The position numbers and the translations under genes are program-made. The notes beneath the pieces are model-generated. The model ran no database searches. It had not been told where the DNA came from and was given only the letters and a program-made list of their open reading frames with translations. From assembly GCF_900141805.1 (NCBI RefSeq), contig NZ_FQYN01000003.1, forward strand, positions 1-64,000: a stretch of 64,000 nucleotides of DNA. Direction: 5' to 3'. Shown piece by piece: positions 8,172 through 16,484 of this stretch. Position 1 is the stretch's first letter; the number at the start of each line of letters is the position of its first letter. Origin of the DNA: Hymenobacter daecheongensis DSM 21074. GTDB lineage: Bacteria > Bacteroidota > Bacteroidia > Cytophagales > Hymenobacteraceae.

Positions 8172-10859
8172 CTACAGGGCGGCCAGGCCCTGCTCCAGCG
8201 CTGTTATTTTGGCTTCGGCGTCGGCCAGCTTCTGCCGCTCGCGCTCCAGCACGTCGGGCTTGGCGTTGGCCACGAACTTCTCGTTCGAGAGCTTTTTCAG
8301 CACCGAGTCGCGGAAGCCGCGGGCGTAGCCCACCTCCTTTTCGAGGCGCTCCTTCTCGGCCCCGAGGTCAATCTGGCCTTCCAGCGGCACGAAGAACTCT
8401 GCCCCGCCCGACACGAAGCCCACGGAAGCCGCCGGCGCCGCGTCCACCACCGTTATTTCGGTGAGGGCGGCCAGCTTGCGGATTACGCCGTCGTAGTCCT
8501 GGAGCAACGCCGCGTCGTCGGTTTTGGCGGCCAAGGTCAGCGGCTTGTTGGGGCCGAGGCCTTTCTGGTTGCGCACGTTGCGCACGCCGGCCACGATGTC
8601 GAGGGCTTTGGCCATGCGGGCAATCAGGTCAGCGGCTCCGGCAGCAGGCTGAGCTTTGGGCCAGGCGGCCACGCACACGTACTCCTTCGGCCCGCGCTGG
8701 GTCAGCTCGTGCCAGATTTCCTCCGTGATGAAGGGCATGAACGGGTGCAGCAGCTTGAGCAGCGTTTCCAGGAAGCCAGTGGTGTGGCGCAGCGTCTCGG
8801 CATCGATGGGGGCCTGGTAGGCGGGCTTCACCATTTCGAGGTAGAAGGAGCAGAAATCGTCCCACACCAGCTTATACACCGTCATCAGCGCGTCGCTCAT
8901 CCGGAACTTGTCGAAGTGCTCGTCCAGCTCCTGCTGGGCAGCCTGCAGCTTGGCTGCAAACCACGCCACGGCCTTTTCGTTGGCGAAGGGCAGCGTGGCA
9001 TCCACTTCCCAGCCTTGGGTGAGGCGGAAGGCGTTCCAGAGCTTGTTGGTGAAGTTGCGGCCCTGCTCTACCAGCTTGATGTCGAACATCAAATCATTGC
9101 CGGCCGGCGAGGAGAATAGCATGCCGGCCCGCACGCCATCGGCCCCGTACTGCGCAATGAGGTCGAGCGGATCGGGCGAGTTGCCCAGGCTCTTGCTCAT
9201 CTTGCGGCCCTGCGCATCGCGCACAATGCCGGTGAGGTACACGTTGCGGAACGGCACCTGCTTGCGGTATTCCAGCCCGGCCATAATCATGCGGGCCACC
9301 CAGAAAAACAGGATTTCGGGGGCCGTTACGAGGTCGTTGGTGGGGTAGAAATAGTTTACGTCGGCATTGTCGGGGTCCTTGAAGCCGTCGAACACCGAAA
9401 TGGGCCACAGCCACGACGAAAACCACGTATCGAGCACGTCCTCATCCTGGCGCAGATCGGTGAGCTGCAGCTCGGCGTTGCCGCTTTGCTCGCGGGCCAG
9501 CAGCAGGGCCTCGTCGGCACTCAGAGCCACCACAAACGTGCCGTCGGGCAGGTAGTAGGCCGGAATGCGCTGGCCCCACCACAGCTGGCGCGAGATGCAC
9601 CAGTCGCGCACGTTCTCCATCCACACCCGGTACATGTTCTTGAACTTGGGCGGGTGCAGCCGGATTTCGTCGCTTTCCACGGCTGCCAGCGCGGGCTTGG
9701 CCAGGTGCTCCATCTTCAGGAACCACTGCAGGCTCAGGCGCGGCTCAATCACGGCGCCGGTGCGCTCCGAGGTCTGCACGATGCTGGCGTATTCCTCCAC
9801 CTTATCCAGGTGGCCGGCCGCTTCCAGGTCTTTCACGATGGTGCGGCGGGCCGCAAATCGGTCCTGGCCCACGTAGAGCACGGCTTTTTCGTTGAGCGTG
9901 CCGTCGTTGTTGAGAATATCAATGACGGGCAGGTTGTGCTTCAGGCCCAACTCGTAGTCGTTCAAGTCGTGCGCGGGCGTCACTTTCAGCGCCCCGGTGC
10001 CGAAGTCGATGCTCACGTACTCATCCAGAATCACCGGAATTTCGCGGCCCAGCAGCGGAATGCGCACTTTCGCCCCATGCAGATGCGTGTAGCGCGGGTC
10101 GTTCGGGTTCACAGCCACGGCCACGTCGGCCATGATGGTTTCCGGGCGCGAAGTAGCTACGGTGAGGTAGTTGTTAGTTGTCAGTTGCTGGTTGTCAGTA
10201 TTATTCTGCTCACTAACAACTGGCAACGAATCACTGACCACCTCATACCGCAGGTGGTACATCTTGGCCATCGTGTCCTTCGGAATCACTTCCTCGTCAC
10301 TCAGCGCAGTGCCGCCCTGCGGGTCCCAGTTCACCATGCGGATACCGCGGTAAATCAGGCCCTTCTGGTGCAGATCCACAAACACGCGCAGCACGGCATC
10401 GGTCAGCTCGGGCTCCATGGTGAAGCGCGTGCGGTCCCAGTCGCAGCTGGCCCCGAGCTTTTTGAGCTGCTCTAGGATGATGCCGCCGTACTTCTCCTTC
10501 CACTCCCAGGCGTGCGCCAGAAACTGCTCGCGGGTGAGGTCTTTCTTGTCGATTCCCTTTTCCTTGAGCAGCGCAACCACCTTAGCCTCCGTGGCAATGG
10601 AGGCGTGGTCGGTGCCGGGCACCCAGCAGGCTTCCTTGCCCTGCATGCGGGCCCGGCGCACCAGCACATCCTGAATCGTGTTGTTGAGCATGTGGCCCAT
10701 GTGCAGCACGCCCGTCACGTTGGGCGGCGGAATTACCACGGAATAGGGCTGCTTACGGGGGTTGGCTTTAGCTTTGAAAAAGCCCTGCTCCTGCCAGCGC
10801 TGATACCACTTGGCTTCAACGTCGGCGGGCGTATAGGTTTTGGCGATGGACATCGTCAA
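8172..10859 (-). CDS. valS: Valyl-tRNA synthetase with in-frame insertion
   Basis: Charges tRNA-Val. The 895-aa protein has the class I signatures HMGH (residues 53-56, within PPPNVTGVLHMGHML) and KMSKS (about 552-556), the editing domain with TSRPET, an anticodon-binding domain and a C-terminal coiled coil. Oddity: between YHLRYEV and YLTVATSRPET there are about 23 extra residues rich in Asn, Gln, Ser and Thr (DNQQLTTNN), encoded by an AT-rich palindromic stretch at 10169-10240. Homologues I know have only a few residues here. The insertion keeps the frame. The start may be ATG 10859 or ATG 10853 (MSIAKT). A -7 box lies 26 bp upstream. Confidence 0.95.
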   Translation of the reverse strand: MTMSIAKTYTPADVEAKWYQRWQEQGFFKAKANPRKQPYSVVIPPPNVTGVLHMGHMLNNTIQDVLVRRARMQGKEACWVPGTDHASIATEAKVVALLKEKGIDKKDLTREQFLAHAWEWKEKYGGIILEQLKKLGASCDWDRTRFTMEPELTDAVLRVFVDLHQKGLIYRGIRMVNWDPQGGTALSDEEVIPKDTMAKMYHLRYEVVSDSLPVVSEQNNTDNQQLTTNNYLTVATSRPETIMADVAVAVNPNDPRYTHLHGAKVRIPLLGREIPVILDEYVSIDFGTGALKVTPAHDLNDYELGLKHNLPVIDILNNDGTLNEKAVLYVGQDRFAARRTIVKDLEAAGHLDKVEEYASIVQTSERTGAVIEPRLSLQWFLKMEHLAKPALAAVESDEIRLHPPKFKNMYRVWMENVRDWCISRQLWWGQRIPAYYLPDGTFVVALSADEALLLAREQSGNAELQLTDLRQDEDVLDTWFSSWLWPISVFDGFKDPDNADVNYFYPTNDLVTAPEILFFWVARMIMAGLEYRKQVPFRNVYLTGIVRDAQGRKMSKSLGNSPDPLDLIAQYGADGVRAGMLFSSPAGNDLMFDIKLVEQGRNFTNKLWNAFRLTQGWEVDATLPFANEKAVAWFAAKLQAAQQELDEHFDKFRMSDALMTVYKLVWDDFCSFYLEMVKPAYQAPIDAETLRHTTGFLETLLKLLHPFMPFITEEIWHELTQRGPKEYVCVAAWPKAQPAAGAADLIARMAKALDIVAGVRNVRNQKGLGPNKPLTLAAKTDDAALLQDYDGVIRKLAALTEITVVDAAPAASVGFVSGGAEFFVPLEGQIDLGAEKERLEKEVGYARGFRDSVLKKLSNEKFVANAKPDVLERERQKLADAEAKITALEQGLAAL
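10169..10240. repeat. AT-rich mirror repeat inserted in frame within valS
   Basis: Built from variants of the word GTTAGTTGTCAG on one side (10169-10199) and its reverse complement on the other (10212-10240). The arms AGTTGTTAGT (10169-10178) and ACTAACAACT (10212-10221) pair perfectly. Composition is clearly more AT-rich than the flanking valS sequence. It resembles the word-type spacers found between other genes in this window. Confidence 0.75.
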
Positions 10860-10884
10860 GGGGAAAATCGGTGGGGAATAGCGG

Positions 10885-10892
10885 CAAAAGTA
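10885..10892 (-). promoter_or_regulatory. -7 box TACTTTTG for valS
   Basis: CAAAAGTA on the plus strand, 26 bp upstream of the valS ATG. An exact TAnnTTTG match. Confidence 0.6.
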
Positions 10893-10998
10893 GGCAATTC
10901 AGGCCGGGGCGGGAAATGCGCAACCGCCCCCACGCGGGCCGGCCTGAATATTGTGAGTCTGCGCCAACTATTTCCCGCCGGATGCCTGTAAATCAAGC

Positions 10999-11006
10999 TA
11001 CCTTTG
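10999..11006 (+). promoter_or_regulatory. -7 box TACCTTTG for the nitrilase / sugar amidotransferase pair
   Basis: An exact TAnnTTTG match, 82 bp upstream of the nitrilase-family ATG, in the divergent spacer shared with valS. Confidence 0.55.
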
Positions 11007-11088
11007 GGCGCGACTAAGATTTCCGGCCGGGGTTTAATCAGTTTTTGATAACTTCTGCAAAATTTTCTCCACTGTTCCCTTTGCCTTT

Positions 11089-12015
11089 ATGGTCAGTCTT
11101 TTCTCTTTTCTGAAGACCAGGAAACCGCAATCGGCACCTTCTCCGGCTTCAACTCCTTCTCCCTCAACTGCTACCGTGCGCATCGGCATGGGCCAGTTGC
11201 TGGTGGAAGGCGGCGAGCCGGAACGAAACCTGAACCGCGCCGCCCGCATGATCGGCGAGGCCGCCCAGCAAAGCTGCGACCTAGTGCTGCTGCCCGAAAC
11301 CCTCGATTTTGCCTGGACGCACCCCAGCGCCCTCACCGAAGCCCAGCCCATTCCCGGCGCGTTCAGCGACCGGCTCTGCCAGGAAGCCCTGCGCCACAAT
11401 ATCTACGTCTGCGCCGGCCTCACCGAGCGGCTGAACGGCCGCAACTACAACACGGCCATTCTGATTAACCCGCAGGGTGAAATCATTGTCAAATACCACA
11501 AGATAAACCTATTAGGCGTCGAATTGCCCTTCTACGCCGTGGGCCAGACGCTGAACGTGGTGGATACGCCGCTGGGCAAAATCGGGGTCAATATCTGCGC
11601 CGACAACTACCTCGATGGTCTTTCCATCGGGCATACGCTGGCCCGCATGGGGGCCGAATTCATTCTGGCCCCCGCCTCCTGGACCGTCGATTACTCCATC
11701 ACTGAGGAGTCGGACCCGTACCAGGAGAAGTGGGTGAAGCCGTTTTCCATTCTGGCGCAGCTCTACAACGTGGCCGTAGTAAGCACGACTTCCGTGGGCT
11801 ACGTGGTGGGCGGCCCCTACGAGGGCAAGAAAAGCGTGGGCTGCTCGCTGGCCGTCGATGCCGGCGGCGTGCGGGCCCAGGGCACCTTCAATGAGTTTGC
11901 CGGCGAGCTGATCGTGGCCGATTTGCCCCGGCCGGTCCGGTCCGAGCAGGGCACCGCCATCGGCGACATGCTCCGGCGCAAAGGCTACCGCTTCGACGAG
12001 CTGCCGCAAGCCTAG
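11089..12015 (+). CDS. Carbon-nitrogen hydrolase (nitrilase superfamily amidase)
   Basis: A 308-aa amidase-type enzyme. The catalytic triad is visible: Glu70 in LLPETLDF, Lys138 in KYHKINL and Cys170 in VNICADNYLD. The family hydrolyses C-N bonds of amides, carbamoyl compounds or nitriles, and can serve as the glutaminase part of larger enzymes, as in glutamine-dependent NAD synthetase. There is a short polar N-terminal extension and no signal peptide, so it is cytosolic. The next gene, 50 bp downstream on the same strand, encodes a PP-loop amidotransferase-like protein. The pairing suggests (inference) that this protein may release ammonia for it. It could instead be a free-standing omega-amidase or N-carbamoyl amidase. 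The substrate is unknown. Confidence 0.85.
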   Translation: MVSLFSFLKTRKPQSAPSPASTPSPSTATVRIGMGQLLVEGGEPERNLNRAARMIGEAAQQSCDLVLLPETLDFAWTHPSALTEAQPIPGAFSDRLCQEALRHNIYVCAGLTERLNGRNYNTAILINPQGEIIVKYHKINLLGVELPFYAVGQTLNVVDTPLGKIGVNICADNYLDGLSIGHTLARMGAEFILAPASWTVDYSITEESDPYQEKWVKPFSILAQLYNVAVVSTTSVGYVVGGPYEGKKSVGCSLAVDAGGVRAQGTFNEFAGELIVADLPRPVRSEQGTAIGDMLRRKGYRFDELPQA

Positions 12016-12065
12016 CGGCCCATCTTGCGCCCTTACTTACCACCTTTCCTCTTTAACTTTACCGC

Positions 12066-13247
12066 TTGCCTTCACCGCTACCCATACCGCACACCTACCA
12101 CCGCTGCACGCGCTGTATCATGGATACTACCGTTCCCGGCATTCGTTTCGACGAACGGGGCGAGTGTAATTTTTGCACGCTGCATGATAAGCTGGACCGG
12201 GCTTTCCCGCTGGGCGAGGCCGGCCGGCAAAAAGTTCAGGAACTCGCGGCCGACATCAAACGCCTGGGCCGGGGCCTGAAATACGACTGCATTCTGGGTG
12301 TGAGCGGCGGGCGCGACAGCTCCTTCACGCTCTGGTACTGCGTCACGCAGCTGGGTTTGCGCCCGCTGGCGGTGCATTTCAACGATGGCTTCGGCAACCC
12401 CGTGGCGGGCGAAAACATGGTGACGGCCTGCCGTAAGCTGGGCGTGGAGCTGCGCACCATCACCTCCGACTGGCGCGAATCCAAGGACCTGAAAATTGCA
12501 TTTCTGAAGGCTTCAACTCCCGATATGGAGCAGGGCACCGACCTGGGCATTGCCACGGCCCTGTATGGCGTGGCGGCGAAGGAAGGCGTGCAGCGCATCA
12601 TCATCGGGCAGTCGTTCCGTACGGAGGGCATTGCACCACTCTCCTGGAATTTCCTGGATGGTAAGTATTTGAAGTCCGTGCACAAGCAGTTCGGCACGGT
12701 GCCGCTGCGGCCCTGGTCGCCGAATGACCCCGGCTTCAATCTGGACCTGAAGGAAATGTTCTATTATACCTTCGTGCGCCGCATCAAAACCGTCACGCTG
12801 CTCTACCACGTCGACTACGTGCGCACGGAAGCCGACGCGCTGCTGGCGCGCGAACTGAATTGGCAAAATCCTGGCGCCCACTACTTCGACGACCTTTACC
12901 AGAGCGTTATCTACTACCTCAACCGCGTCAAGTTCAACATCGACCGCCGCCTGTTCAACTACTCGGCCCTCATTCGCTCCGGGCAGTTGACGCGCGATGC
13001 GGCGCTGGAGCGGGTAAGCAAGATAAATTCCATTGAGGACGAGCGGGTTATCAGCCTATGTATCAAGCGCCTGGGTCTCACGCGGGAGGAATTCGACCGG
13101 ATTGTAGCCGCCCCGCCCCGCACCTTCCGCAACTACCCCAACAACTACCACCTCATTCTGCTGCTGCGGTGGCCCATCAAAGTATTCAGCCGCCTGAACC
13201 TGCTACCCGAATCGGCCTACGACAAGTATTTCAACTGCGGCACATAG
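12066..13247 (+). CDS. N-acetyl sugar amidotransferase (WbpG/PseA-like PP-loop ATPase)
   Basis: A 393-aa PP-loop protein of the N-acetyl sugar amidotransferase family, whose members adenylate and amidate nucleotide-linked or free N-acetyl sugars for surface polysaccharide. Features: a zinc-ribbon-like CxxC pair at the N-terminus (Cys14/17 in CTRC and Cys34/37 in CNFC) and the PP-loop SGGRDS at 80-85 within LGVSGGRDSSF. Characterised relatives use HisH- and HisF-like partners for glutamine-derived ammonia. None is visible here, but a nitrilase-family gene lies 50 bp upstream. The start is unusual: TTG at 12066 is the only start after the in-frame TAA at 12054 that keeps the first CxxC pair. 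The next ATG (12120) would remove it. Confidence 0.85.
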   Translation: MPSPLPIPHTYHRCTRCIMDTTVPGIRFDERGECNFCTLHDKLDRAFPLGEAGRQKVQELAADIKRLGRGLKYDCILGVSGGRDSSFTLWYCVTQLGLRPLAVHFNDGFGNPVAGENMVTACRKLGVELRTITSDWRESKDLKIAFLKASTPDMEQGTDLGIATALYGVAAKEGVQRIIIGQSFRTEGIAPLSWNFLDGKYLKSVHKQFGTVPLRPWSPNDPGFNLDLKEMFYYTFVRRIKTVTLLYHVDYVRTEADALLARELNWQNPGAHYFDDLYQSVIYYLNRVKFNIDRRLFNYSALIRSGQLTRDAALERVSKINSIEDERVISLCIKRLGLTREEFDRIVAAPPRTFRNYPNNYHLILLLRWPIKVFSRLNLLPESAYDKYFNCGT

Positions 13248-13250
13248 CTC

Positions 13251-13430
13251 GTCATTGCGAGGAGGCACGACGAAGCAATCCGTCCTGGTCAATGAGCTGA
13301 GCCTTGATTAAATAGAAAGCCCTGACGCGCACATCACGTCAGGGCTTTTTGCTGAAAAAGGGTTTGCTACATTTCAGAGGACGGATTGACGCCGCTTGAT
13401 GCGCGGAATGTCCTGCGTCCTCGCAATGAC
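13251..13430. repeat. Palindromic element, family A, copy 1
   Basis: Ends GTCATTGCGAGGA and TCCTCGCAATGAC, with inner CAATCCGTCC and GGACGGATT motifs and a central terminator-like hairpin. 180 bp, between convergent genes. The left arm is of the GGCACGACGAAGC type, as in copy 4, while the right arm is of the long GCGGAATGTCCTGCG type, as in copy 2. The copy is therefore a mosaic. Confidence 0.92.
13316..13350. terminator. Hairpin with T-run inside repeat A copy 1
   Basis: A perfect 12-bp stem (AAAGCCCTGACG at 13316-13327 and its complement at 13337-13348) followed by TTTTT. It is placed to end both the sugar amidotransferase and the ferredoxin transcripts. Confidence 0.7.
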
Positions 13431-13435
13431 ATTTT

Positions 13436-13786
13436 TTATGCTTCCGCGTGCAGCCATTCTTTCTTTTTGAGCAGCGCATCCTGGGTTTCGCGGTAATCGG
13501 GGTCATCTACGCAGCAGTCTACGGGGCACACGGCGGCGCACTGGGGCTCTTCGTGGAAGCCGACGCACTCGGTACACTTGTCGGAGACGATGTAGTAGTA
13601 CTCGTCCGAAATCGGGGTTTGGGGGGCGGTGCCGGCCACTACCGTGCCGCCGTCCACTTCTACTTGCTTGAGTGCCGTGCCGTCGGCCCAGCGCCATTGG
13701 GCCCCGCCTTCGTAGATGGCATTGTTGGGGCATTCTGGTTCGCAGGCACCACAGTTGATGCACTCGTCGGTTATCATGATGGCCAT
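13436..13786 (-). CDS. 4Fe-4S dicluster ferredoxin
   Basis: A 116-aa electron carrier with two 4Fe-4S cluster motifs. The first is CxxCxxCxxxCP at Cys9, 12, 15 and 19 (CINCGACEPECP). The second is longer-looped (CTECVGFHEEPQC followed by AAVCPVDCC). The extended loop and C-terminal tail resemble the YfhL/Allochromatium-type ferredoxins. ATG 13786 (MAIMITDE) was chosen since the family begins a few residues before the first cysteine. A longer in-frame start would overlap the promoter region. It is divergent from a LuxC-like acyl-CoA reductase, and the two genes are commonly neighbours in Bacteroidota as far as I recall. An electron-donor link is plausible but unproven. Confidence 0.92.
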   Translation of the reverse strand: MAIMITDECINCGACEPECPNNAIYEGGAQWRWADGTALKQVEVDGGTVVAGTAPQTPISDEYYYIVSDKCTECVGFHEEPQCAAVCPVDCCVDDPDYRETQDALLKKKEWLHAEA

Positions 13787-13872
13787 AGCCGTAGTCGTCT
13801 GGGTTAAGTGAGGCGGTGCTGATACGGATTTGCTTACGAAAAAACCGGGCAAAGGAAACCACTCCAGCCCGG

Positions 13873-13880
13873 CAAAAGTA
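13873..13880 (-). promoter_or_regulatory. -7 box TACTTTTG for the ferredoxin gene
   Basis: CAAAAGTA on the plus strand, 87 bp upstream of the chosen ferredoxin ATG, in the divergent spacer with the acyl-CoA reductase gene. Confidence 0.55.
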
Positions 13881-13992
13881 GAAACTAACGACTACTCTTG
13901 CGAGTTTTTTACTTAATCGGGTCTTTGCTGGTTTCCTGCCACTTTTGCAGCGCGGCTGTTGCCGCTTTGCCTGCCCCTCTCCTTCCTCCGCA

Positions 13993-15006
13993 ATGAATCA
14001 TTCCGACCGCCTCACGGCTTTCGTGGCCCTGGGCCACCGCCTGAACCGCCTTTCCGACGACGAAATAATCGAGCTGGCCGCCCGCGCCCGCAACCAGAAC
14101 AACTGGTTCGACGAGCCCAACGTGCGGGCCGCCCTATTGGGCGTAGCCGCGCTGCTCGATGAGCAAAGCCTGCGCCCGTGGGCCAGCCGTTACCGCGCCG
14201 AGCCCGAAATCAGCCGCCGCGTGGGCGTGGTAATGGCCGGTAATATCCCGCTGGTGGGCTTCCACGATTTGCTCTGCGTGCTCATCAGCGGCCATCAGCT
14301 GCTGGCCAAGCCCAGTTCCGAAGACAAGCTATTGATGACCTGGGTGGCCAATGAGCTGATCAAAATTGAGCCGCGCTTCGCCGAGCGCCTAGCTTTTGTA
14401 GAGCGGCTCAACGAGGCCGATGCCTTCATTGCTACCGGCTCCAACAACACGGCCCGTTACTTCGAGTATTATTTTGGTAAGAGACCCCATCTCATTCGCC
14501 GCAACCGCACCAGTCTGGCCATTCTCACGGGCCAGGAGTCGGCCGAAGCCCTGGCGGCGCTGGGCCGGGATATTTTTCAGTACTACGGCCTGGGCTGCCG
14601 CAACGTGAGCAAGCTCTACGTGCCCGAGGGCTACCGATTCGATGCCCTGCTCGATGCGCTGGAGCCCTGGCACACGGTGCTGCACCACAACCGCTACCAG
14701 AACAACTACGACTACAACAAGAGCATTCTGCTGGTGAACTCCGTGCCGCACTACGACAACGGTTTTCTGTTGCTCACCGAGGCCACGGCGCTGGTTTCGC
14801 CCATTTCGGTGCTGCACTACGGCACCTACACCAGCGAGGTGGACCTAGTGGACCAACTGACCGACGCGGCCGAGCAGATCCAGTGCATCGTATCCGACGG
14901 GCACCAGTACGCGGGCAGCTTCGCCTTCGGGCAGGCCCAAAGCCCTACCGTGAGCGACTATGCCGACGGCGTGGATACGATGGCCTTTTTGGCGGAATTA
15001 TCGTAG
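13993..15006 (+). CDS. LuxC-like acyl-CoA reductase
   Basis: A 337-aa protein of the LuxC/acyl-CoA reductase family (aldehyde-dehydrogenase fold), which reduces acyl-CoA or acyl thioesters to aldehydes with NADPH. The likely nucleophile is Cys202 in YYGLGCRNVSKLYVP. Family-typical stretches are GVVMAGNIPLVGFHD and KPSSEDKLLM. It is shorter than luminous-bacteria LuxC and matches the Bacteroidota subfamily. ATG 13993 (MNHSDRLTAF) was chosen. An upstream in-frame start gives a Cys/Pro-rich tail without support. No luciferase or acyl-transferase gene is near, so this is not a lux operon. The product aldehyde and its use are unknown. Confidence 0.85.
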   Translation: MNHSDRLTAFVALGHRLNRLSDDEIIELAARARNQNNWFDEPNVRAALLGVAALLDEQSLRPWASRYRAEPEISRRVGVVMAGNIPLVGFHDLLCVLISGHQLLAKPSSEDKLLMTWVANELIKIEPRFAERLAFVERLNEADAFIATGSNNTARYFEYYFGKRPHLIRRNRTSLAILTGQESAEALAALGRDIFQYYGLGCRNVSKLYVPEGYRFDALLDALEPWHTVLHHNRYQNNYDYNKSILLVNSVPHYDNGFLLLTEATALVSPISVLHYGTYTSEVDLVDQLTDAAEQIQCIVSDGHQYAGSFAFGQAQSPTVSDYADGVDTMAFLAELS

Positions 15007-15098
15007 ATTCAGAGCAGCGCGGGCCGGCGGCTCATGGGTTCTTCATTATCCCAGGCTCATCTTTCTGCCCGGCCACCCTTCACCCCTGCTCCTGCCCC

Positions 15099-15395
15099 AT
15101 GCAACCTGATCTGCAACCCATCGAAACAGTCGAGAAAGAAAGCCTTTCCGACCTGCACTATTCGCCCGCGGATGTGCTGACCGACCCCAAAGACCGCCGC
15201 CAGCGCCACCACGATGCCGAGCGGGCCCTCACCCTGGGCAATGCCCACCACAGCAAAGTCAACATCTATTTCCAGACGGCCGATGGCGCAACCAAGCGCG
15301 TGTACACCACCGTATGGGCCGCTGATGATGAGCACCTCAGCCTGAAATCCGGCGGCTCGCTGCCCCTGCGGGCCGTGCTGCGGTTCGAGTTCTGA
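15099..15395 (+). CDS. Small conserved-looking cytosolic protein, unknown function
   Basis: A 98-aa protein of no family I recognise. It is acidic and His-rich in the first half (RRQRHHDAERALTLGNAHHS), then has a predicted beta-rich segment (KVNIYFQTADG, KRVYTTVWA, LPLRAVLRFEF). There is no signal peptide or membrane segment. It lies 92 bp after the LuxC-like gene on the same strand, so co-transcription is possible. ATG 15099 was chosen because codons upstream in this frame read through the end of the LuxC gene. The coding sequence ends 8 bp before palindromic element A copy 2. Confidence 0.7.
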   Translation: MQPDLQPIETVEKESLSDLHYSPADVLTDPKDRRQRHHDAERALTLGNAHHSKVNIYFQTADGATKRVYTTVWAADDEHLSLKSGGSLPLRAVLRFEF

Positions 15396-15403
15396 GTTCT
15401 GTC

Positions 15404-15603
15404 TGTCATTGCGAGGACGCAGGACATTCCGCGCATCAAGCGACATCAATCCGTCCCGGACAATGAGTTGAGCCTTGACTAAACAGAAAGCCCTGACGCG
15501 CACATCACGTCAGGGCTTTTTGCTGTAAAAGGAGCTTGTTACATTTCAGAGGACGGATTGACGCCGCTTGATGCGCGGAATGTCCTGCGTCCTCGCAATG
15601 ACA
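15404..15603. repeat. Palindromic element, family A, copy 2
   Basis: 200 bp with TGTCATTGCGAGGA and TCCTCGCAATGACA ends, both arms of the long GCAGGACATTCCGCGC type, and the same central AAAGCCCTGACG hairpin followed by T5. It is in the same orientation as copy 1, so the two are direct repeats about 2.15 kb apart. It lies between convergent genes. Confidence 0.92.
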
Positions 15604-15605
15604 GG

Positions 15606-16478
15606 TTAAATCCGGTCCAGGGTTTTGGCAATCAAATCGTTTACTGCAGCTTCGGCGTTGGTGGCGAATTCGCCGGTGGCGCGGTTGGCTACAATGGCGT
15701 TCAAGGACACGATTTCGTGGCCCAGCAGGCGGCCCAGGGCGTAGTAGCCGGCGGTTTCCATCTCGAAGTTGGTGAGGCGGAACTCGCCTTCGGCGCTCTG
15801 GTGACGGAAATTCTGGAAGCGGCTGATCAGGTCGGGCTGGCGCAGGTCGATGCGCAGCACGCGGCCCTGGGGGCCGTAGAAGCCGGGGCAGGTGAGCGTA
15901 TTGCCCACCACCATGCCCGCGCCCAGCTGCTCGCGCAGCAAATCGGCGCCGCGCACGCAGTACGGGCGGTAGGGCAAATCGAGGGCCTGCTGGATGCCGG
16001 TGGCTACTTCTATTTCCAGGCCGGTTTCGACCAGCGGGTAAAACTGCATCAGCGAATCGAGGCCCACGGCGTGCTCCGTTACCAAGTGCGAGCCCACCGG
16101 AATATCGGCCTGCAACGCCCCGCTGGTGCCCACGCGAACGATGCGCAGCGCGATGCGCTCCTCCAGTGGCCGCGGCTCCCGCGTCACAAAGTCAATGTTG
16201 ACCAGCGCATCCAGCTCATTGAGCAGAATATCAATGTTATCGGTGCCCATGCCGGTCGAAATCACCGTCAGCCGCTTGCCCTTGTAGTAGCCCACGTGCG
16301 TCACAAATTCGCGCTTGTGGATCTGGGTTTCGATGGAATCGAAGTGCTGGCTGATCAGCGGAACCCGCTCTGGGTCGCCGACGGTGATGATGGTGTCGGA
16401 GATATGGTCGGGCAGCAGGTTGAGGTGATAAATGCTGCCGTCTTTGTTTAGAATCAGCTCGGAGTCGGGAATGGGCAT
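15606..16478 (-). CDS. Nucleoside phosphorylase
   Basis: A 290-aa member of the PNP/UDP phosphorylase family, which splits nucleosides with phosphate in salvage. Visible: TVGDPERV near residue 31 (phosphate loop), STGMGTDNIDILLNE, VRVGTSGALQ and the substrate-site FEMETAGYYAL. The length and the VGTSGALQ/MET motifs fit a uridine- or purine-type phosphorylase, but the specificity cannot be fixed. The stop codon is 3 bp from repeat A copy 2. Between this start and the upstream trhO stop is an AT-rich mirror repeat. Confidence 0.88.
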   Translation of the reverse strand: MPIPDSELILNKDGSIYHLNLLPDHISDTIITVGDPERVPLISQHFDSIETQIHKREFVTHVGYYKGKRLTVISTGMGTDNIDILLNELDALVNIDFVTREPRPLEERIALRIVRVGTSGALQADIPVGSHLVTEHAVGLDSLMQFYPLVETGLEIEVATGIQQALDLPYRPYCVRGADLLREQLGAGMVVGNTLTCPGFYGPQGRVLRIDLRQPDLISRFQNFRHQSAEGEFRLTNFEMETAGYYALGRLLGHEIVSLNAIVANRATGEFATNAEAAVNDLIAKTLDRI

Positions 16479-16484
16479 GGGAGG

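Noticed and set aside
13993..15006. A lux (bioluminescence) operon, because of the LuxC-like gene
   Set aside because: No luxA, luxB, luxD or luxE homologue is present. The protein belongs to the shorter Bacteroidota acyl-CoA reductase group.
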